Shown here: positions 14,844 to 21,134 of the stretch, one piece after another
How the letters are laid out: every line of letters begins with the position of its first letter
How positions within the stretch are numbered: position 1 is the first letter of the stretch
Source of the DNA: JBBPXY01 sp038200435
Lineage (GTDB): Bacteria > Actinomycetota > Thermoleophilia > Solirubrobacterales > Solirubrobacteraceae
Reading direction: 5' to 3'
Length of the DNA: 22,100 bases
NCBI GenBank assembly: GCA_038200435.1
Contig: JBBPXY010000083.1
Span: forward strand, 1-22,100
The notes under the pieces: generated by a model
What the model was told of the DNA's origin: nothing
The model's input: only the letters and a program-made list of their open reading frames with translations
Databases searched by the model: none
Made by a program: the position numbers and the translations under genes

Positions 14844-15658
14844 GCGTTGCCGGGATCGAGGCGCCGGTCGTGACGAAGGCGGTTGTGCTTGGCCTGGAGG
14901 TAGTACCAGTCGCGCAATGCGCGCAGGCTCTTGCGCCCGTAGAGGTTCTGCCGGGTCACGTTCTGCCACTTGTGCATGACGACCGCCTCGGGCACGTACT
15001 GCACGCGCAGCCCGGCGCCCCAGACGCGCAGGCACCAGTCGAGGTCTTCCCCGCCGTAGGAGGACACCACCGTGTCGTACAGCCCGATGCGCAGCGGCAG
15101 GTCGGCTCGCCACATCTGCGCCGCGCCCGAGACCCAGATGACCGGCCGCGCCGAGGCGTGGTCGAAGTCCTTCATCAGATGCCGGCGGTGAATGGGCGGA
15201 TCGTCGTTGATCTTCGGATATGGCCCGCGCCGCAGCAGAGGCACGATGAACGGAGGCCAGCGGCGGCACGAGAGCTGCAGCTCGCCCTCCTCTCCCACGA
15301 GCTTGGGGCCGACGAGGCCGACGCGCTCATCGGCGTCCAGGGCGGCGACAAGCGTCGGGATCGTGCCGGCGCGCACCTCGGTGTCGGCGTCGAGCATCAG
15401 GACGATGCGCCCGCGCACCAACGGCAGGGCGGCGTTGCGCCCGGCGGCGAGACCCTCATTGACGGGCTTGGCGTGCATCACGGCATCGGGGAAGGCCGCC
15501 CGCACGGCCTCGGCGGTGTCGTCACCCGAGCCGTCGTCCACGACGATCGCCTCGCAGGGGAGCTCGGCGTGCTGCTGGAGCGAAGCCAGGCAGGCGAGCA
15601 CGTCGTCGCGCGAGCGCCACGCGACGATGACTACGGAGACCTCCGGGCGCTCGGACAT
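14840..15658 (-). CDS. GT2 glycosyltransferase, rhamnosyltransferase-like
   Basis: A 272-aa protein with VSVVIVAWRSRDDVLACLASL at the N-terminus, VVDDGSGDDTAE at 39-50, the metal-binding DAD at 90-92 (LMLDADTEVR) and GGEDLDWCLRVWGAG in the acceptor region. The layout is that of WbbL-like rhamnosyl- and related transferases, but the donor sugar cannot be read from sequence. ATG 15658 is preferred over an in-frame ATG 12 codons upstream (15694), because the conserved domain begins within five residues and the longer form would extend further into the divergent spacer. It is the first gene of a coupled two-gene block and diverges from the ATP-grasp gene. Confidence 0.9.
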   Translation of the reverse strand: MSERPEVSVVIVAWRSRDDVLACLASLQQHAELPCEAIVVDDGSGDDTAEAVRAAFPDAVMHAKPVNEGLAAGRNAALPLVRGRIVLMLDADTEVRAGTIPTLVAALDADERVGLVGPKLVGEEGELQLSCRRWPPFIVPLLRRGPYPKINDDPPIHRRHLMKDFDHASARPVIWVSGAAQMWRADLPLRIGLYDTVVSSYGGEDLDWCLRVWGAGLRVQYVPEAVVMHKWQNVTRQNLYGRKSLRALRDWYYLQAKHNRLRHDRRLDPGNA

Positions 15659-15710
15659 GAGGGCGCAGTGTGACGCCCCGTGCGGACCGCTCACCGGCCG
15701 GAGGCTCGCC

Positions 15711-15716
15711 TATCCT
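15711..15716 (+). promoter_or_regulatory. Possible -10 box for the ATP-grasp gene
   Basis: TATCCT lies 16 nt before ATG 15733 in the 74-bp divergent spacer. The predicted leader would be about 10 nt and has no Shine-Dalgarno, only a C-rich stretch. No -35 element is evident. Confidence 0.3.
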
Positions 15717-15732
15717 GCCCCCCCGCCCCACC

Positions 15733-16944
15733 ATGCCCCGCATCGACAACTCCACCCCCGCGGTTGTACTCCCCGTCTACAACCACGGGAGCCTCGCCGC
15801 GGCACGCACCCTGGGGCGGATGGGCGTGCCTGTCTACGGCACCCACAGCCCTAAGCGCGAGCCCGCCACCTACTCGCGTTACCTTCGCCAGCGCTTCGTC
15901 TGGGACCTCGACGAGGCCGCTGACGAGGACACCCTCGCCTATCTCCTCGAGGTCGTCGCCGTCTCCATCGGGCGCCCCGCCGTGCTCATCCCGGCGCACG
16001 ACGCGGCGGCCATCTTCATCGCCGAGCACGCGGAAGCGCTCCGCGAGAGCTTCATCGTCCCCGAGCTCGATCCGAGCCTGGCGAGACGCTTGGTCGACAA
16101 GCGCGGCCTGCACGAGCTGTGCCTCGGGAGCGGCACCCCCTCGCCCGACACGATCTTCCCGACCACGCGCGAGGAGGTGGAGGCCTTCGCCCGAGATGCG
16201 GCCTATCCCATCGTCATCAAGGCCATCAGCGGCTTCCTCCTCCAAGGTCTTCGCCACCCGACGCTGATCGTGAACGACGAAGGAGAGCTTCTGGCCAACT
16301 TCAACGCGATGGCGGTCGGCGACGATCTCAACGTGATGCTCCAGCAGTACATCCCGGGCGGCCCGGACTCGATCTGGATCTTCCACGGCTACGCCGACCG
16401 CGATGCCGAGACCCTCTTCGGCTTCGTCGGCAACAAGCTGCGCGAATACCCGGTCGACACGGGGCTGACCACCCTCGGCGTCAACCGGCCCAACGCCGCG
16501 GTCGACGAGGCTGCGCGTAACTTCGTCAAGGGCATCGGCTACAGCGGCATCATCGATATCGACTTCCGCTACGACGCGCGCGACGACCGGTACAAGCCGA
16601 TCGACTTCAACCCGCGGCCGGGCGCGAACTTCCGCCTGTTCGTCGATTCGAACGGGCTCGATGTCGTGCGCACCGCCTACCTCGACTTGACCGGCCAGCG
16701 GCCGGTGGCGGGCGAGCAGCGCCTGGGCCGCCGCTGGATGGCCGGCAACTGGGATCTCGCCGCGGCGCGCCAGTACATGGCGCTCGACCGGCTGACGGCG
16801 AAGGGCTGGGCCCGCTCCCTACGCGGGGTCGAGGAAGACGCGTGGGCCGCGCGGGACGATCCCGCGCCGTTCTTCGCCATGCTGCGCGAGTTCACGGCTT
16901 TCGCCGGCGCGTTCGTGGCGCGCCGGCTCGGCCTTGAGAAGTAA
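15733..16944 (+). CDS. ATP-grasp superfamily ligase
   Basis: A 403-aa protein. AVVLPVYNHGSLAAARTLGRMGVPVYGT is the pre-ATP-grasp domain, followed by HDAAAIFIAEHAEAL and DKRGLHELCLGSGTPSPDT at the A-domain boundary. PIVIKAISG supplies the ATP-binding lysine region, and DIDFRYDARDDRYKPIDFNPRPGANFR supplies the acidic/Asn metal ligands of the ATP-grasp fold (D-x-F/N-x-R-PG). The family forms C-N or C-O bonds through acyl-phosphate intermediates. Members inside EPS and capsule loci are thought to attach amino acids or other acyl groups, but the substrate here is unknown. The in-frame ATG at 15670 is rejected as start because it would add a non-conserved Pro/Arg-rich extension across the promoter spacer. 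Confidence 0.85.
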   Translation: MPRIDNSTPAVVLPVYNHGSLAAARTLGRMGVPVYGTHSPKREPATYSRYLRQRFVWDLDEAADEDTLAYLLEVVAVSIGRPAVLIPAHDAAAIFIAEHAEALRESFIVPELDPSLARRLVDKRGLHELCLGSGTPSPDTIFPTTREEVEAFARDAAYPIVIKAISGFLLQGLRHPTLIVNDEGELLANFNAMAVGDDLNVMLQQYIPGGPDSIWIFHGYADRDAETLFGFVGNKLREYPVDTGLTTLGVNRPNAAVDEAARNFVKGIGYSGIIDIDFRYDARDDRYKPIDFNPRPGANFRLFVDSNGLDVVRTAYLDLTGQRPVAGEQRLGRRWMAGNWDLAAARQYMALDRLTAKGWARSLRGVEEDAWAARDDPAPFFAMLREFTAFAGAFVARRLGLEK

Positions 16945-17002
16945 GCGGACCGTGCACCCTCCGTCGAGACGGGTTCTCGGGCGCGTTCACCGTCCGCGAG
17001 CT

Positions 17003-17100
17003 CCGGCCGAGCACTCCCGCTACGCCTGCAGGTGACCGCTTAAGGCTGCTTCCTTCCGGACCTGACCTGGTTCACGGGCCTACATCGCGCGGGACCCGAC
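17003..17100 (-). ncRNA. ffs: Signal recognition particle RNA, small bacterial type
   Basis: Read on the minus strand, the segment contains the universal SRP domain IV core CAGGTCAGGTCCGGAAGGAA followed by GCAGCC, with the GGAA tetraloop and the Ffh-binding asymmetric and symmetric internal loops. Outer arms pair GTGAACC with GGTCAC and CCCGC with GCGGG, giving one long hairpin of about 98 nt. The ends are approximate (by pairing). The RNA binds Ffh and directs membrane-protein insertion. The surrounding 323-bp gap (16945-17267) otherwise holds a CCCTCTAGAGGG palindrome (17144-17155), the tRNA promoter and nothing else I recognise. Order and strand relative to dnaX match the widespread ffs-dnaX arrangement, but 16 kb apart. 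Confidence 0.93.
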
Positions 17101-17248
17101 CATCGACGCCCACGAGCGGTGCGCTGGCCCCGAGAGCCGGCGCCCCTCTAGAGGGAATTCAGCCTCGCTAGAGCGGATTGCGAGTACAGGACACCGCTAC
17201 TTCCCCGCCTAGCACGGTCCGCGAGCGATCCTACCCGGTTTGGAGCCC

Positions 17249-17254
17249 TAGACT
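17249..17254 (+). promoter_or_regulatory. Candidate -10 box of tRNA-Val
   Basis: TAGACT ends 13 nt before the mature tRNA 5' end, which fits a short 5' precursor trimmed by RNase P. The same hexamer precedes dnaX. Confidence 0.45.
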
Positions 17255-17267
17255 CGCGGCACCCCTG

Positions 17268-17339
17268 GGGCGCGTAGCTCAGTGGGAGAGCGCTCGCTTC
17301 ACACGCGAGAGGTCGCAGGTTCGAAACCCGCCGCGCCCA
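17268..17339 (+). tRNA. tRNA-Val (anticodon CAC)
   Basis: A complete cloverleaf is visible. The acceptor stem is GGGCGCG/CGCGCCC with discriminator A. The D arm is GCTC...GAGC. The anticodon stem CTCGC/GCGAG surrounds loop TTCACAC, giving CAC at positions 34-36. The T arm GCAGG/CCCGC has one A-C mismatch and loop TTCGAAA. CCA is not encoded. It decodes GUG. Its 3' 45 nt recur at 19799 and 21089, marking it as an integration target. Confidence 0.95.
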
Positions 17340-17395
17340 TCGCCGTGCCTCGCCCGGATCAGGGCTTCTCATCCGTGCCCGCGCGGCACGAAGCC

Positions 17396-19018
17396 TCAGT
17401 GGCAGGCGGTGCTTCCGGCGTCGGTGAAGGTGCCTCCGGCGATCGGGACGAACTGCCAGTCGTATCCCGCTGGGTGCAGAGTGAGCTTGAGCACGCCGAA
17501 AGTCGCTGTGTTGTGGACTTCGCTATTGGCCACGAGCGAGGGGATCGAATGCCTGTCCTCACCGCCGGTGCCCGAGATGATCTCCCTTATCCCTCGTCCG
17601 AAATCCAGGGCGCCTGCCGGGGTCTGCGGCGCAAACCGCTCGTAGTCGTGAGCGTGGCCGTTCAGCACGACATCAGCGCCGGCGTTGTAGAGGTCCCACC
17701 AGAGCGGCCTGACTTCGGTGTCAGATCCCGTGAAGCTCGAGTTGAAGAGCGGCCGGTGCCAGTAGGCCAGCGTGCACTTGGCCGGATGAGCGGCAAGGTC
17801 GGCCTTCAGCCACTGCTCCTGGGCTGATCCGACGCCGCAACCGCCGACCCGAGAGCACTCGGAGTTCAGAGAGACGATGTGCCAGGCACCGACGTCGAAG
17901 CTGTAGTAGCCCTTGCCACGGGCGCCGGCGAGTCCCGACGCCACTCCGACGCCGTTGAAGTAGTCGAAGTACCCGCTCGCGGCCGACGTGTTGTATTCGT
18001 GGTTGCCAAGGGCGGGCCTCGTGAGCGACTTCACGCGGCCCCACGTGGGCTCATACGCCCCCTGATACTCGCCGAGCGAACCGCTGTCGTACTGGGTGTC
18101 ACCGAGCGGAAGCACGGCGGAGAGCCCGGCGTTGACCAGCAGATCCGAGGTGGCGAGCTGACGGCAGGCCGCCGCGACGCCCGCGCCGCCGTTGTAGTTG
18201 GCGTTCGCGGGTGAGCACGAGATGTCGCCGGCCGACGCGACCACCGGATCGGAGCCACCCGGCGTACCGTCCGTGAAGTGCGCGGCGACGGCGGCCGGCG
18301 GCAGCTCACCCGAGTAGACCGCCACCTCGTCGACTGTTCCGCGGAAGAACGCGGTTCCCGAGCTCTCGCCGATGAGCATCGGTTGAGCGTTGTCCACCAT
18401 CGTCTGGTTCGTGATCGTTCCCGTCACGTCCTTGCCGTCGATGTAGAGGTGCATCGTCGTGCCGTTCTTCGTCGCCACCACGTGATGCCACGCCGTGGTG
18501 TCGGTGACCCTGCTGGAGGAAACGACCACGTCCCCCACGGTCGAACGGCGCAGCACGAGCCTGTTACTCGAGTCGAACAGGAGAACCCAGGATCCGCTCT
18601 GCTTAGAAGCGATCGCCTGACTGCCCGGCGTGCTGATCGCGCCTCGCTTGACCCAGGCCTCGACGCTGAACGAGTCCCCGAACCTCAGTGTGGCGCTGTC
18701 AGGCACCTTGACGTAGCCGGTGCTGCCATCGAACGCGGTCGCAGTGTTGCTGTCACCGGTGATCGCTCCGGCGACGCCGAGTGTGTAACGGCCGGTGTAC
18801 GTGCCGGCGTTGCTCCCTTTGCTGTCGGCCGCGGTCGTTCCGGACGTCTCCCCGAGGCGCCAGTAGGAGATGGCGCCAGGCGTAGCGGCGACTGCGTCGC
18901 TGTACGTGGAGGCGCTCGCCGAAGCCGGCCCGGCGAGGCAAGCGGCGACGGCAAGCGAGAGAACGCCGGCACGAACTCGCCGGCACCGCCGGCTCGGGAT
19001 GCCAAAGCGCGGCATCAT
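17396..19018 (-). CDS. Secreted LamG-metallophosphoesterase
   Basis: A 540-aa exported protein. After a twin-Arg/basic N-terminus and hydrophobic core (residues 12-37), a LamG/concanavalin-like domain spans about 40-245 (ISYWRLGETSG, FSVEAWVKRG, YIDGKDV, GTVDEVAVYSGELP). A calcineurin-like phosphoesterase domain spans about 258-490 with the metal ligands in ASAGDISC (D265), LGDTQY (D307), GNHEY (N339, H340), YWHRPLF (H421) and NGHAHDYER (H455, H457). All di-metal motifs are intact. It probably releases phosphate outside the cell. The ATG at 19018 overlaps the upstream TGA (TGATG), giving translational coupling; ATG 19015 is an alternative. It ends 57 bp from the tRNA. Base composition looks less GC-extreme than the EPS genes (by eye), in keeping with its presence inside the tRNA-linked region. 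Confidence 0.9.
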   Translation of the reverse strand: MMPRFGIPSRRCRRVRAGVLSLAVAACLAGPASASASTYSDAVAATPGAISYWRLGETSGTTAADSKGSNAGTYTGRYTLGVAGAITGDSNTATAFDGSTGYVKVPDSATLRFGDSFSVEAWVKRGAISTPGSQAIASKQSGSWVLLFDSSNRLVLRRSTVGDVVVSSSRVTDTTAWHHVVATKNGTTMHLYIDGKDVTGTITNQTMVDNAQPMLIGESSGTAFFRGTVDEVAVYSGELPPAAVAAHFTDGTPGGSDPVVASAGDISCSPANANYNGGAGVAAACRQLATSDLLVNAGLSAVLPLGDTQYDSGSLGEYQGAYEPTWGRVKSLTRPALGNHEYNTSAASGYFDYFNGVGVASGLAGARGKGYYSFDVGAWHIVSLNSECSRVGGCGVGSAQEQWLKADLAAHPAKCTLAYWHRPLFNSSFTGSDTEVRPLWWDLYNAGADVVLNGHAHDYERFAPQTPAGALDFGRGIREIISGTGGEDRHSIPSLVANSEVHNTATFGVLKLTLHPAGYDWQFVPIAGGTFTDAGSTACH

Positions 19019-19434
19019 CAATCCGCGAACGAGGCGTCGTAGACCCGTTGTGAGCGCCCGTGTGACCCGCGGCAGGCGAACACGAACGGGGAGCGCCCGG
19101 AGTTGGTGCGCCGCCCGTGGCACCCCCAGGACGAGAGCTGGCGCTGCCGTCGCAGGAATCGCAGGCCGACGCGACGAGCCGTCGTACATGAGACGCCGCC
19201 GCGAACGGAGTACACGTCGCCGACCCGCCCCACCATCATGTCGTGGCAGTAGCCGTGCACGGGCGACGTAGCCGGCCGAGCGGGACGAGCGGGACGAGCG
19301 GAGTCAGCCTGAACCGCCGAACCAGCCAGCAAGAGTCCGCCGGCGATCAGAGTGGCGGAGACGAGCAATGCGACCCGAAGTCGGCAGCTGCTGGCTCGCG
19401 TCTGGGCGGCGAGAACGATCGTGCGGTGGCGCAT
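19018..19434 (-). CDS. Small secreted four-cysteine protein, unknown function
   Basis: A 138-aa protein with a signal peptide (hydrophobic LRVALLVSATLIAGGLLLAG, cleavage near VQA|DS). A short ARPARPARPA linker encoded by tandem repeats follows, then a basic domain. Its mature part has five Cys: one in HGYCHDMM, and four evenly spaced ones in VSCTTARRV, WGCHGRR and FACRGS plus the first, suggesting two disulfides. I do not recognise a named family; similar small basic Cys domains occur in secreted actinobacterial proteins. The stop codon overlaps the start of the phosphatase gene, so it is made in step with that enzyme. The ATG at 19434 is supported by a leaderless promoter (TAGGTT, 7 nt upstream). 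Confidence 0.7.
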   Translation of the reverse strand: MRHRTIVLAAQTRASSCRLRVALLVSATLIAGGLLLAGSAVQADSARPARPARPATSPVHGYCHDMMVGRVGDVYSVRGGVSCTTARRVGLRFLRRQRQLSSWGCHGRRTNSGRSPFVFACRGSHGRSQRVYDASFAD

Positions 19435-19441
19435 GGGGTTG

Positions 19442-19469
19442 AACCTACACCCGAGCGGCGTGAGCGCAA
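19442..19469 (-). promoter_or_regulatory. Leaderless promoter of the secreted protein-phosphatase operon
   Basis: On the minus strand TTGCGC (19469-19464), a 16-bp spacer and TAGGTT (19447-19442) are followed by 7 nt and ATG 19434. Both hexamers and the spacing agree with a housekeeping-type promoter whose transcript starts at the start codon. Confidence 0.55.
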
Positions 19470-19481
19470 GGCTCAGGGCAC

Positions 19482-19501
19482 CTTCATACCGCTTTCATAC
19501 C
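19482..19501. promoter_or_regulatory. Pho-box-like 11-bp-period direct repeat
   Basis: Two copies of TTCATACC (19483-19490 and 19494-19501) start 11 bp apart. Written as 7-mers they are CCTTCAT and CTTTCAT separated by 4 nt, close to the CTGTCAT-N4-CTGTCAT layout of PhoB/PhoP sites. They lie 13 bp upstream of the -35 of an operon that encodes an exported phosphatase. The repeats read on the strand opposite to the operon, which weakens the match. Regulation by phosphate is inferred. Confidence 0.4.
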
Positions 19502-19536
19502 TAAGCTCGTGTGCTCTCTCACCGCCGTACGGACTT

Positions 19537-19557
19537 GATTAGGCGCAAGGCCTAATC
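19537..19557. promoter_or_regulatory. Unassigned inverted repeat, operator-like
   Basis: GATTAGGC and GCCTAATC form a perfect 8-bp inverted repeat around a 5-nt centre. There is no T-run, so it looks more like a dimeric regulator site than a terminator. It lies about 100 bp upstream of the leaderless operon. The following stretch, 19558-19798, shows no gene or element I can recognise. Confidence 0.35.
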
Positions 19558-19798
19558 CGCGGCCGTCACGCGGTCTGTTACGGCCGTGCGTTCGGTTACG
19601 ACAGGCGACCTGCCCGGGTCGCCCCTCCGCCGCCCACCCGCCGAACGTGTCTGGCCCGAGAGCCGGCCCGTGAGGAGCGGCTCGCAAAGCCTGGCCGTGA
19701 GCCGCAGCGACCTGCCGTTGCGGGGGACTCGAGCTGTGGACTGCATGCGATCCAGAAGCACAGGCGATCCCCGTATCCGGGGGCGCACTCGGTGTCCT

Positions 19799-19843
19799 GC
19801 TTCACACGCGAGAGGTCGCAGGTTGAAAACCCGCCGCGCCCAT
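19799..19843 (+). repeat. tRNA-Val 3' fragment, candidate att site 1
   Basis: A 45-nt copy of the tRNA-Val gene from the anticodon stem (GCTTCACACGCG) to the discriminator plus one base (CGCGCCCAT). Two substitutions in the T loop (TTCGAAA to TTGAAAA) would damage tRNA function. Upstream sequence has no tRNA 5' half, so it is not a tRNA gene. The T-loop decay suggests an old junction. Confidence 0.85.
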
Positions 19844-19890
19844 GAAGGTAGGCCGCTCCGTCGGGCTCTCTCGCCCCCGGGATGTCCGTC

Positions 19891-19896
19891 TAACCT
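19891..19896 (+). promoter_or_regulatory. Candidate -10 box of a leaderless promoter
   Basis: TAACCT is followed by exactly 7 nt and ATG 19904, the same layout as at 19442. There is no Shine-Dalgarno before the ATG. Confidence 0.5.
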
Positions 19897-19903
19897 CCGG
19901 CGC

Positions 19904-20110
19904 ATGGGCGGCCCGACCCTGACCGTTGGCGAGTTGGAGCGCTGGGTGCTTTTCGGCGCGCAGTGGCGAGTGGCGCGGCTCTCGGACGACCATGTTGTCG
20001 TCGAGCTGTGCGCGTGCACGGGCGAGCCCGTCTCGCGCCGGGAATCCCGCGACGCGGCGCTGATCGATTATGTCGCCTCGCGCGGCCAAGCCGGCATCTC
20101 AGGCCGCTGA
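19904..20110 (+). CDS. Small conserved-looking protein, unknown function
   Basis: A 68-aa acidic protein, MGGPTLTVGELERWVLFGAQ at the start, then WRVARLSDDHVVVELCACTGEPV and ESRDAALIDYVASR. It has an ELCACTGEPV block with a Cys-x-Cys pair and a C-terminal helix. I recall similar short actinobacterial hypothetical proteins with a CTCTGEPV-type motif, but give no function. The start is supported by the leaderless promoter 7 nt upstream. Longer readings of this frame run back through the tRNA fragment and are rejected. It lies just inside segment B, 60 bp after the first tRNA fragment. Confidence 0.6.
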   Translation: MGGPTLTVGELERWVLFGAQWRVARLSDDHVVVELCACTGEPVSRRESRDAALIDYVASRGQAGISGR

Positions 20111-20161
20111 TGCAATTGGACGGGGAGGGGCGCGATCGCGATCCCCTGCACGTCGCCTTGA

Positions 20162-20836
20162 CGGCCGGCGCTGCCGCGGCTCATTCAGCGAGCCGGGAGT
20201 CGTCTGATCGGCCCGATCGAGGGGCTCTTCGAGCACCTCGACCCGCGTCCCGGCGAATACACCGAGAAGGACATCGCTCCCCACCTGTGGCCCAACGGCA
20301 AGATGCCCGACCAAGCCCAATACGACGCGCTCGCCGCTGATCACTTCGCCGACTACCGGCTTCGGATCTTCGGACTGGTGCAGCACCCGCGGGAGCTCAG
20401 CCTCGAAGAAGTGCGAGGACTGCCTGCGCAAGAGCAGATCACCGCCCATCACTGCATCCAGGGATGGTCGGGGGTGGCCAAGTGGACTGGCGTGCCGATG
20501 CGCGAGATCTGCGACCTCGTCACGCCACGTCTTGAGGCCCGGTGGGCGGTCTTCTACTCCTTCGTCGACGGGCCTGACGGAGGGCTGTACTACGAAGCCC
20601 ACAAGATCGAGCACATGTACCACCACCTCACCATGCTCGCCTATGAACTGGGCGACGAGCCGCTCGGTCTCGTCCACGGCGCCCCCTTGCGACTACGCAA
20701 CGAGGTCGAGCTCGGCTACAAGCTCGTCAAATGGGTCCAAGCCGTCGAGTTCGCCGACACCTTCGAACACCTCGGCGGTGGTGAGGGCGGCTACAACGCC
20801 GACCACGAGTTCTTCGGTTACCGAGCTGCCATCTAG
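20162..20836 (+). pseudogene. 5'-truncated sulfite-oxidase-family molybdopterin oxidoreductase
   Basis: The frame is open from 20162, after an in-frame TGA at 20159, but its only ATG is at 20303 (177 aa from there). Codons before that ATG still read like the family (LIGPIEGLFEHLDPRPGEYT then HLWPNGKMPD), so the normal N-terminus has been lost and no standard start remains for it. The rest looks intact: DYRLRIFGLVQHPRELSLEE, ITAHHCIQGWSG with the Cys expected to bind the molybdopterin, FYSFVDGPDGGLYYE, GAPLRLRNEVELGYKLVKWV and the terminal GGYNADHEFFGYR. A shortened but functional protein from ATG 20303 is possible, with GGCAAG as a poor ribosome site. The family transfers oxygen atoms or two electrons using Mo-cofactor; the substrate is unknown. 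Confidence 0.72.
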
Positions 20837-21088
20837 ACCGCGGCGGTCCGAACCGATAAGCCGCGCGCGCACTTCGAGCGGCAGCACGGACGGCTACCCA
20901 TGGCACATGAACGCGGCTAACCGAGGATCCTGAATGCGGCGCACGCGGGCAATCGCGCTCAGCCATTGCCCGGATCGGGACTTATCCGACCGGATCGGCC
21001 CGTGTCAAATGCGGCGCGTGCCGGCTTTGGCGCTGTCGAGAGCCGTCACTAGCGGCGCTTTTGCCGATCGACCGCTCCTATCGCTTTG
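20837..21088. other. Intergenic stretch without recognised gene
   Basis: Between the oxidoreductase remnant and the second tRNA fragment I see only a weak terminator candidate at 21042-21062 and short open frames with no family features. A 53-codon frame (20934-21095) contains two similar starts, MRRTRAIALS and MRRVPALALS, 75 nt apart, but ends inside the tRNA fragment and is not credible as a gene. Confidence 0.5.
21042..21062 (+). terminator. Weak intrinsic terminator candidate
   Basis: GCCGT pairs with GCGGC (one wobble) around a 5-nt loop, and TTTT follows two bases later. It is short and lies about 200 bp beyond the oxidoreductase stop. Confidence 0.3.
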
Positions 21089-21134
21089 CGCTTGACACGC
21101 GAGAGGTCGCAGGTTCGAAACCCGCCGCGCCCAT
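21089..21134 (+). repeat. tRNA-Val 3' fragment, candidate att site 2
   Basis: A 46-nt copy of the tRNA-Val 3' half (CGCTT then 40 identical bases 21095-21134, ending CGCGCCCAT). The single difference is C to G at the first anticodon base, turning CAC into GAC, another valine anticodon. T arm and acceptor strand are unchanged, unlike the fragment at 19799. No 5' half is present. It probably marks the outer junction with the old chromosome. Confidence 0.87.

Larger units (their letters stand above)
17340..21134. mobile_element. Candidate tRNA-Val-linked integrated region, two att-bounded segments
   Basis: The 3' half of the tRNA-Val gene is present intact (17295-17340) and again as two isolated fragments at 19799-19843 and 21089-21134, all in the same orientation and all ending at the same base. 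Such repeats are the usual footprint of tyrosine-recombinase integration at tRNA 3' ends. They divide the region into segment A (about 2.5 kb, secreted protein and phosphatase) and segment B (about 1.3 kb, 68-aa protein and truncated oxidoreductase). No integrase, excisionase, replication or phage gene is visible, so it is either a decayed remnant or a passive element mobilised in trans. The footprint is seen in sequence; the mobility is inferred. Confidence 0.5.

Noticed and set aside
20934..21095. 53-codon frame with two similar MRR...ALS starts
   Set aside because: It ends inside the tRNA fragment, has no promoter or ribosome site, and the repeat is imperfect and short.
21092..21120. TTGACA created by the anticodon change in the distal tRNA fragment, as a promoter -35
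   Set aside because: No TAnnnT box lies 16-18 bp downstream (the sequence there is TCGAAA).
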